From the NCBI GenBank assembly GCA_014529385.2, contig CM043947.1, positions 127,867,891 to 127,931,890 of the forward strand: DNA of 64,000 nucleotides, in the 5' to 3' direction. A program made the position numbers and the translations under genes. Of this stretch, positions 11,009 through 22,249 are shown piece after piece; position 1 is the first letter of the stretch; the number at the start of each line of letters is the position of its first letter. A model generated the notes under the pieces. The model had not been told where the DNA came from and ran no database searches. It was given only the letters and a program-made list of their open reading frames with translations. The DNA is from Adiantum capillus-veneris (Eukaryota; Streptophyta; Polypodiopsida; Polypodiales; Pteridaceae).

Positions 11009-11342
11009 AACTCTCCTAAATGAAAGGTTTGTTCCTGAAAACTATTGGGAAAAACTAGATGAACCATTTCTGATAAAGTGTGCCAACAAATCCAAGGAAC
11101 CGCTAAAAAATCACGCCAAACTATGGATACTTCTTGGAAAGGCCAGAATACCTATCTTTGCCTATCTCTGCTCTCAGCGAATGATATTCTGGATAAGTTG
11201 CAGCCTATCACCTTTCATGATAAATATTTATATTTCCGATGGAAAGAAAAACGGCATCACGCAACAATCCTACATCAACTTCAGTATACCATTCCTACAC
11301 ATGAAGGGCCCAATGTATATCTTAATGAGTTTAACCTCACTT
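10885..11342 (+). pseudogene. Pararetrovirus aspartic protease remnant
   Basis: The codons at 10906-10920 read D-T-G-A-S, the active-site motif of retroviral-type aspartic proteases, which process the polyprotein. The downstream part of the domain continues after the direct repeat at about 11004. It then shifts frame near 11080-11110 and ends at 11342. The RT and RNase H that should follow are absent: only 58 bases separate this stop from promoter copy 3. The domain is split by an 83-bp duplication and by a frameshift and cannot be functional. Confidence 0.62.
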
Positions 11343-11400
11343 AAGCTATTACCCAAGATGAAGTTGTAATCACACTACCAGCAGCTACCTATTCAACTAC

Positions 11401-12035
11401 CACATGTACAGTCTTACTACAATGGACTATATATCTGCTACCTACAACATTCTTGTTGTCATCATAAGCCTACTCACTCAAGGCGAGGTGGAATAATATT
11501 ATTTCTCCTAGTGATCCAAGCACTGATGTCATCCACAATGCTACAGCTATGCCAGCACATTGTGATTGGAAAAAAGCGTATGCATAATGGAACACATTAG
11601 AAGATTCTACTTTAGTGGAATACACATGTTCACCTTAGTGGAAGACATATGTCCACTTTTTCTTTAGTGGAAGACCACATGTCCACTTTGTAGAATGCGC
11701 ATTACATGAAGCTTGTAAAGGAAGCCACCCACTCTCCTATAAAAGGGAGACTCCCCTTCATTGTAAATTATCTCAAGTGCGTCTTAGTGTATCTTGAGTG
11801 AAGGTTAGTATATCTCGGTGTGAGCTTAGTGTATCTCTAGTGAGCCCTTGTATATCTCAAGTAAGCCTTAGACTATCTTGTGTGAAGCATTAGTAAGAAA
11901 GGCATAGCCTTATGTTGTAACTCCCTACTTTGCAATTTCGATAACGATCCCCTGCACACTTTGTTCATACTTTGTATGTCCAATTCCACTTAATATACTC
12001 CTTCCGCTTGAAATCTTTATAGTGTGCGTCTCTTG
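11401..12035 (+). promoter_or_regulatory. Pararetrovirus promoter/leader region, copy 3 (right terminal repeat)
   Basis: It repeats 5014-5641, including TATAAAAG at 11738-11745. It ends with GTGCGTCTCTTG at 12035, where copies 1 and 2 continue into the tRNA-iMet primer site. The boundary at the primer site is what a linear, terminally redundant minus-strand product would leave. Confidence 0.75.
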
Positions 12036-12433
12036 ATATATATACCTACATGCATACACAAACATTTATATGTCTATGTATAGGTACACAAGTAAGTAGT
12101 ATGTATATGTGTGTATATAAACACTATTAAATTATCTACCAAAGAATCAAAATAGATGTGGATCTTCCAATTCAAACCTTGAATGCAATCGTCTGTTTCC
12201 AAGTCCTCCATATGATGAGAAATATCAATGGACTTTTGGCTTTCATCATCAATCCTTTGTTTCTCAACATGCTTCTCTTTTTGTTTATCTAGACAACATT
12301 AGAATAGAGAACAAAAGATTATTAAAAACCAACAAATCATCTTTACATTTAGAAAAAACATCTTTACATTTAGAAAAAACACGGCAAATTACAAAACATA
12401 ATAAATGATACAAAACATCACTTATACGAAATT
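12036..12433. other. AT-rich spacer without a recognisable gene
   Basis: A tract of TATA/TATG repeats (about 12036-12125) is followed by AT-rich sequence with a short duplicated CATCTTTACATTTAGAAAAA (about 12338-12380). No gene is recognised. Confidence 0.6.
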
Positions 12434-14657
12434 TTAAATTATCATACTCTTTCTTTGGTCCACTTCTTTTGGAACCATGGTTGATATTTGTGAATAGAGC
12501 TCCTTCTCTCTATTAAATACATGACCTCCTTCAGGATCTATCCACCATGGACAATTGTCAAGCTCCCATCGTGTAGATTGATGCATAGCACGTGGGTACA
12601 TCCAAGTCTCTTCATTCATGGTCAAAAGCCATTTCTTTTCCCTTACTGGAATACTTGGTAATGAAATTTTTCTTGCAAGCAAACAAAGTACCTACCATGC
12701 ACAATGAAACAATTATCAAAGACATGATTTTATCTTTGTTATGAAATTAAAGTAGCTATCAAGTAAATTCATTCACACATCTTCACCTAAAAAGTAGCCT
12801 CATAAAGGATTTCAATATCATATCCTCTTTCTTGAGAGGTTTATCATTGCTCTTCTTCTCCTTTGGCTCTCCTCAAAACTCAAGAGGAAACAGACGTGTC
12901 CTCATCTCTATCTTCACCTCTTCATAGAAGTCAAACAAAGAGAGAGATCAAGAGGCACAATCACCCCTCGCGGCATATCCATAAAATCGATCAGTACCTC
13001 CTTAGCTTTATGGTATATCCTCTCAAGAACAACTTCTCTTCTAAGCCAACTTTAATAAGAAAACATAATTTCATGTATTATTTTGTTAGCCTATAAACCA
13101 TGCAATATATACAATCATCAGAAATGTTAAGAGCTCACTGTCTATAAAGGTGATCCCCTCGTGCAAGGCCATACATAGATTTTGTTGCTTTGTTTGCCTC
13201 CAACAAAGTCAACCAAAAGATTTTTGACTCCATTTGAACATCACATAAAGCCAATAAATTCAATTTATCAAGCGTTGCAAAATATTTGGGCCCCCACTTG
13301 AGAGACCATACCTTTGACCTCCAAAGTATCTCCATGCTTGGGATCAACAATATTAAGGATCTAAAATTAACTTAGTGAATTCAATAATTTATTTAAACAA
13401 AGAAAATACACACACATAGTTGTTCATTGAAAAAGACTCACCTTGCCAATCCTATCACCATATCTTGAAGCCAACTCTTCATTCTCCTTCTCTTCAAACA
13501 ATCGAAGTTCTTCATCTAACATTTTCAGCCTTGATTCTTCAACCTTCTTGTTCAGTGCTTTACTTATTTGCACCTAGAAAAAAATGGGAAGGAGTCAAAT
13601 CCATTGTGACAAGCATAGCAATACTCAATTCATGTTAGAAATATATACTACTTAAAACTTGCATTAAAAACTAGCTTTTCGAGATATCTACATGTGAGAA
13701 GATACCATGGCTCAACACCCTTGGTACTCTTCTTTCTGATACGTTCAATTAACATTTTATCTCTCTCAGGTAAGTCTTTAATGTACTCCCCATGATCAGC
13801 AGAACAAATATTTGCCCAATTTACTAGTTCATCCCTCAAGGTTGTGATCACCAAGGCATGTGTTTTCAAACTACATGTTCAAAAGCAAGATAAATTCATA
13901 TAAACATAAATAAACTTGATAACTATTATAACCAAAAGGAGAAGGAAGGAGACTCACTAGTTCATCCTCTGTAAACTTGTAAGAAGGGCAATCTCATTAA
14001 CCCAGGTAGGGTCAATAATGGTACAAAGCACACGACAATGCTTCACTTTTGTTTCTTTGAAGCATTCTTTAATAGAAGTTGTCCATTCCACGGTACGGTG
14101 GTTGCCTTCCCAAACATAGAACATGTGACCCATTAGTTCATGAAGTTCAGGTTTCAGATTGAGGTCAGCTTCATACTCTTTGTTAACCTCATGCCAAATA
14201 GGATCCCAATCTCTTTGTATTGCTTCATCCACAATTGAAACCGTCCTTTGTCCCTTGTCCAAATTGACAGAATAAATGCTCCTTTCTCTGCCACATAATG
14301 GAATGAGTCTACAAAGAGGAATGGGTGGACAATGGTGATAGCTGAACATCCTTGTTTTCTGAGGAATGTCCTCTCCCATGTCCATGTAAATCTTGTTCTC
14401 TTCATTGGATGGCTCTACAGATGGCACCTTTGGTCTAAAATTATAAGGGATAATCATCATACTTGCCTCTTGCTGAGCAATCCTCTCATCAAGTGGAACA
14501 ACCCTTGAAGCATCCAAATTTTGGTTATCAACATCACTTTGCACCTGCAATGAAGTGTCCACCACTCTGCTTATGTCATCTTGACTCTCCAGTGACATTG
14601 AGTCGACATTAAGTTGAGATGAACCTCTGGTTTTCTTGAATCGCTTGTGAGCCCCAC
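12434..14657 (-). CDS. Unidentified spliced gene (six coding blocks)
   Basis: Open blocks on the minus strand are separated by plausible GT-AG introns. The first visible block (about 14657-13962) follows the acceptor CTCTTTGCAG and ends at the donor CTA/GTGAGT. Further blocks lie at about 13872-13666, 13575-13440 (Glu/Lys-rich, helical), 13345-13135, 13045-12905 and 12690-12434. The largest block contains a Ser/Asp-rich linker and then a conserved-looking region with RDWDPIWHEVNKEYEAD. The product would be at least 450 residues. No known domain is recognised. One block (13345-13135) may hide a short intron or a frameshift near 13300. Codon usage and splice signals look like a real host gene, but a captured or transposon-borne gene cannot be excluded. 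The start lies upstream of 14657 and was not located. Confidence 0.45.
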
Positions 14658-14807
14658 CAACAGCCGGAGGACTGCAAAGAGACACAAATAAAAAAGTCTT
14701 TGTTAAAAAAGTGAGCACATATGAGACATACAATATATGACATGCCAAATTAAAAAAAAAACAAATTGGCTTGAATTCGTGGGCTATTAAATGTATTCTA
14801 GCATTCC

Positions 14808-14880
14808 AAATGCAAAAAAAACACCCCAAGAGTAGGCCGCATCGGCGTGGCCTACTTTTGGGGTGTTTTTTTTGCATTTT
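14808..14880. repeat. Foldback hairpin 1
   Basis: The left arm AAATGCAAAAAAAACACCCC plus AAGAGTAGGCC pairs with GGCCTACTTTTGGGGTG and its T tract. The loop contains GCATCGGCGT. It is one of four related hairpins within 2.6 kb. Confidence 0.85.
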
Positions 14881-14889
14881 GTAGGCCAT

Positions 14890-15370
14890 TTACACGGGCA
14901 AAATGTAGCAGTCAAAATGTAGCAGGCCATCTACATGTAGCAGGTGAACATAAGTTAAAGTAGCATAAGGCATTGTAGCATAAGACATTTTAGCATAGGC
15001 ATTTTGACAGGTAAACATGAGGCAATTTAGAAGGTACACGAAGTAGAAGGTAAACATGTAACAGGTAGCATGAGGCCATGTAGCAATCAAAAAAACTGCA
15101 AAAAATGAGGTAAACATGATAAAAATTTTCAGAGCTTCAGTGCCACTGAGAATGTAGAACAATCCGAACATTTGTCTTGAAAGGACATGTAATTGTCAAC
15201 ACAAATTGGCACAATATTGATCCCATGCAGCCAGAAAAATGAAATGTTAATATTGGGAGGCTGACCCAAGTCAAAAAGTTGATGCTTATTTACTTAAACT
15301 GCCAGACTTGGGTAGCTGCGGCCCAATTCAAAAAGCTGATGCTTATCTACTTAAACTCCCAGACTTGTTA
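14890..15370. repeat. Degenerate GTAGCA/AACATGAGG repeats and a duplicated 60-bp block
   Basis: From 14900 to 15100 the words GTAGCA, AGGTAAACATG and CATAAGGCA recur irregularly. At about 15253-15368 the block AAAAAGTTGATGCTTAT plus TTACTTAAACTGCCAGACTTG occurs twice in tandem with small changes. No gene is seen on the plus strand here. Confidence 0.6.
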
Positions 15371-15481
15371 AATAGGAACCTGCAGCAATCAGGCTGAGCA
15401 ATAGTTTGTAAGGCTGGAATGGTAATTTTCTTGAGCAGCAACTAATAGATCTGCCTTAACAATAACTCATAGGGCATAAAC

Positions 15482-15938
15482 ATTGACAAAGTGACAGAGA
15501 GAGACTTGAAAATGGTTGTGCAGAAAGCTACTAGTTTTCTTCATAACGATGAGTCAATGATGATGAAACTTGTGGAGTATAGCAGCTATGCTAACACCGA
15601 TAATGCGCACGAACACTACGTGATTTTTTGGGAGGTGCAAGGTGGTGAAATCAAACCCTTGGGAAACCAAATATTGCTTGCTCAATGTGCAACATTGCCG
15701 GATGGCAACTTCTTGGAGCCTCGGTACCAAAATGGGCACCATAAGGCCACTTGAACTCCGTATTGTCGAGCAAGGGACCTTTAGAAGACTCATGCAGTCC
15801 TTTATGGTGGATAAAGTTGGGGATTCTATCACCCAATACAAGACTCCTCGATGCATTGACTCTAAAAGCTTCCCCACCATCCTCTCCATCCTTCAACAAA
15901 ACACTAATGCCAACTACTTTAGCTTTGCAATATTTTAA
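15482..15938 (+). pseudogene. GH3 acyl-acid-amido synthetase, C-terminal exon fragment
   Basis: GH3 enzymes use ATP to conjugate auxin or jasmonate to amino acids in the cytosol. The frame from about 15482 reads NIDKVTERDLKMVVQKA and later AHEHYVIFWEVQ, the typical opening of the GH3 C-terminal domain. After a frameshift at about 15725-15735 the neighbouring frame reads IRPLELRIVEQGTF and ITQYKTPRCI, the closing block of the same domain, and stops at 15938. Only the last exon is here. The ATP-binding N-terminal two thirds are absent from the window, so this is a fragment or a captured piece. The identity is clear from motif order; loss of function follows from the frameshift and missing domains. 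Confidence 0.78.
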
Positions 15939-16260
15939 ATTGGAATGCACCACCAAAACCTGCAAACATGTTGCTTTAAGTAGCGTTTTCATCCTCCAAG
16001 AAACCATTATATCCAAGGACCTTACCTATAAGCATCCCTATGTACTTGTGCTAGCATATTCACCTTTACTAATTAATGAAATATAACTATAAGCTATAAG
16101 CAAGCATGAATAAGCTCAGTCTCAAAGCAAATAACTGCCAAATTCAATGGTTAAGGAGCCATTGGGTCTCTTCACTATCATCAATATTTAGTGGAAAAGA
16201 CTTATGATGCTAGTACACCAAAACAAATTGCAAATAACTAAAAATTATTTCTTGAACATA

Positions 16261-16372
16261 GTGTGTGTTGGCTTGCAAGATGCATAAAAACACCCCAAAA
16301 GCACGTCGCATCAGTTCGGCTTGCTTTTGGGGTGTTTTTCTGCATCTTGCAGGCCAACACACATGCTGGCAA
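16261..16372. repeat. Foldback hairpin 2, long arms
   Basis: Arms of about 42 bp pair with few mismatches. The left arm runs GTGTGTGTTGGCTTGCAAGA through ACACCCCAAAAGCA and the right arm runs TGCTTTTGGGGTGT through GCAGGCCAACACACA. The loop is about 18 bases. The inner part matches hairpin 1. Confidence 0.88.
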
Positions 16373-16601
16373 AAACACATGAGAAAAGCAAAAATGCCGT
16401 GGCCTTATGCACGGCAAACATCCTCAAACATAAGCCAAGGTAAACAGCTTTAAGAAGTCATTATACATGACGAAGGGCAATGAACCATCATAATACAAAT
16501 AGACACAAGAGCTTCAACATAATCAATGTCAGATTCATTAAATCAAACACATTAGGCAAAGCACACATGCATTCTTCAACCCTTCTGCAATAAAGTTGGA
16601 A

Positions 16602-16651
16602 GAAAACACCTCAAAAGTTGGTACGGCCTACTTTTGAGGTGTTTTTTTGCA
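16602..16651. repeat. Foldback hairpin 3
   Basis: The arms AAAACACCTCAAAAGT and ACTTTTGAGGTGTTTT pair perfectly. The loop TGGTACGGCCT resembles the GGCC-containing loops of the other hairpins. Confidence 0.82.
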
Positions 16652-17124
16652 ATCTGAACCAAAAGTGAGAACCAAGCTGCAAACCAAGTGAACCAAGACA
16701 CTTATCATCCTGGTTTTCTCATTTGAAGTAGGCAGGGCTTGGTGGTTTATTTCAGCATCAGAATCTCCTCAATTTTTCCACTGAGCATTGTGGTCCAAAA
16801 TCATGAAGATGCTTCCCTGTAGATCCAGATGTTGCATACTGCACTAGAGAGATCTCCAGGCTACCAGTTGGCAGGGCAGCAAAAGAAACAACATTCATTG
16901 TAGTTGCTTAATGTGAACTAAGTGCACCTTACATTGCCAGCTACAATACTTGCAATGTAGGTATTAAATGCATTTTAGTTGAGCATCTGGAGAGACGGAA
17001 ACTTGCTGCTACATTGCATCGTTGCAATCTGCATGCAGGCCTCAAAAACCTATGAATTATTTTTCGTCCCTAAACTCTGAGCTAGTAGTACAAGAATACT
17101 CCCAAAGAGTTTAATGAAGAGGAA
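16652..17124. other. Spacer, no gene seen
   Basis: No coding region, repeat or known motif is recognised between hairpin 3 and the 37-bp tandem repeat. Confidence 0.5.
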
Positions 17125-17270
17125 CATTATGAACCAAAAGCTGCAAACCAAGTGTTCCATTATGAACCAAAACCAAGCTACAAGCCAAGTGTTCCATTAT
17201 GGACCAAACCAAGCTGCAAACCAAGTGTTCCATTATGAACCAAAACCAAGTTGCAAACCAAGTTGTTCCA
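17125..17270. repeat. Tandem repeat of about 37 bp, four copies
   Basis: The unit CATTATGAACCAAAACCAAG followed by CTGCAAACCAAGTGTTC recurs four times with small length differences. Open frames through it are repetitive (NQ-rich) and not considered genes. Confidence 0.85.
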
Positions 17271-17315
17271 TTCCGGCCAACTTCAGCCAACTTATACCGA
17301 ATGAGCAGAAAAAAA

Positions 17316-17377
17316 ATCAAAAAATACCGCAAAAGCAGGCCGCGCCGATGCAGCCTGCTTTAGTGGTGTTTTTTAAT
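17316..17377. repeat. Foldback hairpin 4
   Basis: The left arm AAAATACCGCAAAAGCAGGC pairs, with mismatches, with GCCTGCTTTAGTGGTGTTTT across a GC-rich loop. It is the most diverged member of the hairpin set. Confidence 0.7.
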
Positions 17378-17504
17378 GGCAGCACAAGAGAAACCAACCT
17401 CTGAGTTTTTTTCAATCTGTTCATCTTGTTCGCTTTGTGCCGAAATCGCTCTATTCTTCGCTTTTGACTCAGAAAAGCCCCAATTTATAAATTTTTAGAA
17501 CTTT

Positions 17505-17632
<128 letters not shown>

Positions 17633-17960
17633 AGTCCGTGACCTTCTATGATGGCAAGATTTAAAGCATTGAATTTTTAGAACTATGTGATCATTCATAA
17701 TATAAAGGTGCAATCATAATGGTTTCATGGGAATTTTGTGCCCAAAAATGTTTTTTTTTATAGAAAGAATTCTTGATTAATAGAATTCTATGCGTTATTC
17801 AGTTGGTTCAACGTACTGCCTCTATAGTCCATAACACCCTGTTTTTACAATTGTCCCATTTCTACAATCCATATCACCTACCTGTTTCTACAATTAGCCA
17901 TGAGTAGATTCATCACCATCTATGGTCCTTCTCCAAGACAGAAATTAAGTGTTAATTTTT

Positions 17961-19020
17961 AGATTAGGTTTGTGGAAATTAAGCTAAATCCTCTTGAGGA
18001 GTATTTTGACTTAGAAGGGGTGCCTTTGTCACTTAAGCCTTTGTCACTCAACCATGAACAATTAAAGTTTGAGACTGTTTTACTCTCCACTGGTGAAGAA
18101 GGATTTCTTCTTGATACAGAAATACATCAATTCTATAAGATTTTTATTGATATTGTTGTGCATGAGACTCCTACTTCTATATTGAGTTCATTCCTAATGA
18201 AACACCAAAAACTCACAGTGTCATTGATATGATTAAACAACTGCCCTTAAATAGTAGCTTGCATGTCGCTATGCAAAGTGCTACAAAGATTGTTAAAGCT
18301 ACAGAACTGCCCAAAGGTTTCGATGGGTACATTGCATTTGAGCTCCCTCCTTGTGAAGAGAAGTCAACAATGCATGGCATGCAACACAAGTATGATGGCC
18401 ACTCTTGGATGGAGTATGTCAGATGCAACTCAGATTGTTTTGATAGTGTTGTGCGCTTGAGTCGTTGTCCTGGGCACCTTCGATGCATCAATATTTATTG
18501 TCCTCACTACTTGAGACTACATTATCAAAATAAAACACACTGGAAAGGAAGAATGAAAAAAAGTTGTCCTGTTGGTCTTGTAGGGCTTCAACATGGTAAT
18601 ATAGTAGCACTGCTCACAAATGCCAGAGTGTATTGATTTGTGTCATGCAATAATTTACTAGTGTGTGCCTACAGATCATTTCAACACTACCAGATGTGCG
18701 ATTCATCTGGGTAATCATAAGCACCCTTACGAAGAGGGTGTGAGTAGAGCCATTGAAAAACAAAAAGAGGAGAAGGTTGCATTGTGTGCACAGCTAAACC
18801 CTTTCACTACTCCAAAACAACTTGAGAGTGGCATTACTCAAGATCTTATTTTGGACATGCTAATAAAAGACAATCAAGAGGGGAACTCAGAGATTTGAGA
18901 TGATGAACTTGCAGACATTCTTGAGTATGCCACTCCACTCTCAAATAAAAGGAGGATAGGAAGATGTTTAGAGTATGCCAAAAGAGAGAAGAATATCAGT
19001 GCCACGGGCCTTGAAGCTGT
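17961..19020 (+). pseudogene. Transposase-like gene with SWIM finger, piece 1 of 3 (N-terminal)
   Basis: Reading begins after a plausible acceptor (TTAATTTTTAG) near 17961. It runs as EIKLNPLEEYFDLEGV, shifts frame near 18175-18185, then continues to about 18630. That second block has a Cys/His cluster: RCNSDCFDSV, RCPGHLRCINIYCPHY. A possible short intron (about 18627-18674) leads to a third block with one in-frame TGA at 18896-18898. The frame ends at the LTR junction with ATGLEAV. The Cys/His cluster resembles the N-terminal zinc-binding regions of MULE-like transposases, but this is an inference. The gene continues at 34903 and 41714. One frameshift and one stop in this piece mark it as a pseudogene. 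Confidence 0.6.
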
Positions 19021-21679
19021 TGATAGCCGTTTTTCGGCTATTCAAAATTGTCATAGTGAGCTACCTCACCCTACCAAATTCACCCAAACACTATAGCTAT
19101 CCCTACCATTTCACTGTACATAGGAGTGTGTGAGTTAGGGGACTTTTCCCATATTTTCTTAAAAACCCTCAATTAGCTAGTCACTGGGCTAGTTGAGCCA
19201 AAAAAATAAAAAAATAGTTAAAAAAGGTATATTATGGCCTTTGTGTGTAAATATTTCGATATATATATATGGCCTAAATATAGGGATTTTTATAATTATT
19301 TTGATATTTTATTTAAATATTTATACATAGGTGTGTGTTTTATTAAACTTATGTATGCCTTCTTTCATTCTCTTGTACCATAAGTGTATTTTTTGCCAAT
19401 GTGTACATACTCTAACCTCATATTTTTCTTTTATACAAATCACCCCCACATTTTCACCCTCACTCTCGTGAAAAAAAATTTTGAATTCTACTCTCTTAGT
19501 CACGTTTATTATATTATTTACTTGCATACCTTTTCCTCTTTCACCCAAAATAATACAAAGAGGGACCATATCATATGATTCCAATATCTTTCCATATCCA
19601 TAATTTCTCCATATTTTTTTATTTTATTTTTTTTATCATTATTCTACCACCATGTGCTCATGGAGCTAAAATCCATGAATAGTCCATACACTAGTCCCAC
19701 CATGTATATATTGCTTTATTCACCAATAATCCTCCTCCATGCATGTGTAAAGGACAACTTGGATGCTTTGTATTATGATATGACAAAGAAGGGGCTCACT
19801 CTTGGATGCATTGTACAAATTCAACAAAGGAGGGGGCCACTAAAAGACTTTTGCAGGCATAAAAAACTGGCTTTTTTGGTGAGATTTTTGGCACCCATCT
19901 CCACTGCGAATTTGGAGCGGTGGTCAAAAGAGAAAATGTGGAACAAAAGCTGAATAATGACCTCAAAACTTTTGGTGATTTTTTGGGCAACCACCGGTGA
20001 GCTATGATTTTTTGAGTGGACCCCAGTCTGCCCACTTTTCTCACAAAGTAACCCATAGTCTTCTCTCACCTCCTTTCCCACTTCCACACACATACACTCA
20101 TTCCTCTCCATCCCTCACTCAAACCTGCAACTTTCATGGCTTACTTCATCTTCTTCACCATTTCCATCTCTCCTTACTTCATAGCTCAAAAGATTATCAT
20201 CTCTACACACATATAGCTCAATTTCTCTCTCTAGAATCAAATTCATATTACCATAACCTCTGTATCCTTTCGTACAAGAGAAAAAATTCAGCAAATAACC
20301 AATCTCAAGCCCTGCAAAAGGAGGAGTTTGATCATGGAGAATTCAACTTCCCCATGGTCACAAGAACTGCACCGACAAAGTTCTACAACCGCTTCATTCA
20401 CTGGAGGAGAAGGTGGAAAATTTCATTTACATCTTGTGGTTTCCACCAAATTGTGTATATTCTCATCCTTCTCTTACTTTTTATCATTTTATAAATCATA
20501 TAATGCACCTTGAGTGCATATGCTATGTAATTGTACCCCATCCTACTAACTTCAAACTACTAACACTAACTGCTAACCCTTTTTTTGTAAATTGCACCCA
20601 CTCTACTCTATCGTGGAGTAGGCAACCTCACAAAAAAAATCACTCACCTCTATAGAATATTCTTTATTTCACCTCAATAATTATCTCCTTTAAAGCCCAC
20701 ATCCATGTGACTCAAGAGACAAGAGAGCCCCACTCTCATAAGAACATATAAAAAATTTCATAAACATGATTTTCTATGAAAATTCTGATTAGGTATAATC
20801 CTAATTAGGGCTCTCCTCACCTATAAATAGAGCCCTTCTCCCTTTGTAAATGCAAGATCCCTACACTATTGCTCACTACTTTGAGCCTGCCATTCACCAT
20901 CTTAGTTTTAGGGAGTGAGAGTGAGCTCTCTATGCACCATTACATGTGGTGTATAGGAAAGCTTCTTTGAGCTAGTTGTAACATTGCAAGGGAGTGAGTG
21001 ATTCATAACTTCCAATCAAAGTTGTACCTACTCTTGTGCATCAATTTAATCAATAAGTTGGGTGCAAATCGCGGGTCAAAACTCTCTTGAGTCTCTCCAA
21101 TTCAGGCTTGGCAACCTCATCTCGTTTGGTTTAAGGTGACGCGTTTTCATTTTGAGATTCTTTTGTAGTATCTACTTGTATGTGACTCAAGAGCTCTTGT
21201 GTTTGTTTTCGTTGCTTGGGAAAACATTATAAGAGGGTTTTATGGTGAGAGGTCTCCCATAACCCTAAGATAATGTATAGATTGCAACATCATCAAACTT
21301 AATCGTGTCTCTTCACTCTCCTCCAAGCTGTTCATACACCCACGTCAATCATTAAAATTGAAGCTAAATTCTTGCATAAAGATCTCTCTCTTTATTTTGT
21401 GTGTGCGTATGTGTATGTGTGTGTGTTTGGTGTGTGTATTTTTAGCATTTAAATTAGTGATAGTGTACCCTTGCTTCTCGCTTGTATTGCTAAGGGATTC
21501 TCCTCTTTTGCGTCCTAGTTCGCTCTCTAACTAGGTGGTGCGTCTATCTTGTTTGGATTTGGCTATGGGCTGGTTGTTGTGTTGTGCTTGTGGTTGCCCC
21601 AAGCCCAAATTGAACAGCATGGGAGCCTTGAGGGGTGTTTAGAGGTCGCCTCTCTTGTTGCCCGCCCGGGATCGCCTCA
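19021..21679 (+). repeat. Element A 5' LTR
   Basis: The LTR starts TGATAGCCGTTTTTCGGC and ends ATCGCCTCA. The likely promoter TATA box CTATAAATAG is at 20821-20830, followed by the transcribed R-U5 part. It is very similar to 32252-34902. Short ORFs inside are not conserved and are ignored. Confidence 0.88.
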
Positions 21680-21683
21680 ATAT

Positions 21684-21695
21684 TGGTGCCCCCAC
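21684..21695 (+). other. Element A primer-binding site
   Basis: TGGTGCCCCCAC lies four bases after the LTR end. It would pair with a tRNA 3' end GTGGGGGCACCA. I could not name the tRNA with confidence. Element B has the identical 12-mer. Confidence 0.7.
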
Positions 21696-22249
21696 GGAGG
21701 ACGGCTTGTGTATGTATTGTGTAGGCTCAGCCTTTAGCATAATCAAGTAGCTTGCATGAATCACGAGAATTTGTATGATCCTTTTATTCCCATTGCAAGG
21801 CAAAAGGTGCACATAATTGTTAGTACTAAGTTACAATTTCAACGAGTAACTCGTAGAATTTTGGGCCCTCGTAGGTTGGTTGAGATAAACGCTTGAGTAA
21901 ATCCTTCTATTTTGCCTCTTATTAGGTACGACCTTAGTTTGGACGTCTATATTTTTGTTTTGTTTTAAGATTTAGGTCATGCATAGACCATGGATAATGG
22001 CCCATGAATAGAGGTTTTCCCCTTCCATTTCACTCCACACATTAGAGTAAACATTGCAATTAGTAGAAAAATCCATTTTCAACAACGTATGGTGTTCATG
22101 TTTGGTGCCAAAGAGTAGGAGAAATTATCGCGTCACCAAAACCTGTCATCCTACCTCTAATTGATTATCATAGGTCATTTGATGTGAATATTTTTATTTT
22201 GTTGTAAAATAGATTGCAATTTATAAAATATTATTGAAAAAACAAAAGC

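Larger units (their letters stand above)
4934..12035 (+). mobile_element. Endogenous pararetrovirus (caulimovirid-like), rearranged and without reverse transcriptase
   Basis: Three copies of a promoter/leader region (about 5014-5700, 6284-6760 and 11401-12035) enclose virus-like coding sequence. Each has a TATAAAAGGGAG box. The first two are followed by TGGTATCAGAGC, the tRNA-iMet primer site used by plant pararetroviruses. Downstream of copy 2 comes a 30K-type movement-protein-like region, acidic and Ser-rich structural ORFs, then an aspartic protease motif. The reverse transcriptase and RNase H expected after the protease are missing. Copy 3 stops exactly at the primer site. The movement region carries a frameshift near 7216, an in-frame stop at 7420-7422 and another frameshift near 7680-7730, and more stops follow, so this is a dead copy. 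A genus cannot be assigned without the RT. Confidence 0.78.

Noticed and set aside
15554-16016. Minus-strand frames of 111 and 121 codons opposite the GH3 fragment
   Set aside because: The plus strand carries clear GH3 motifs; the minus frames match nothing.
19321-20655. Short frames in the A LTRs, repeated at 32563-33889
   Set aside because: They lie in the long U3 of the LTR, upstream of its TATA box, with no coding signature.
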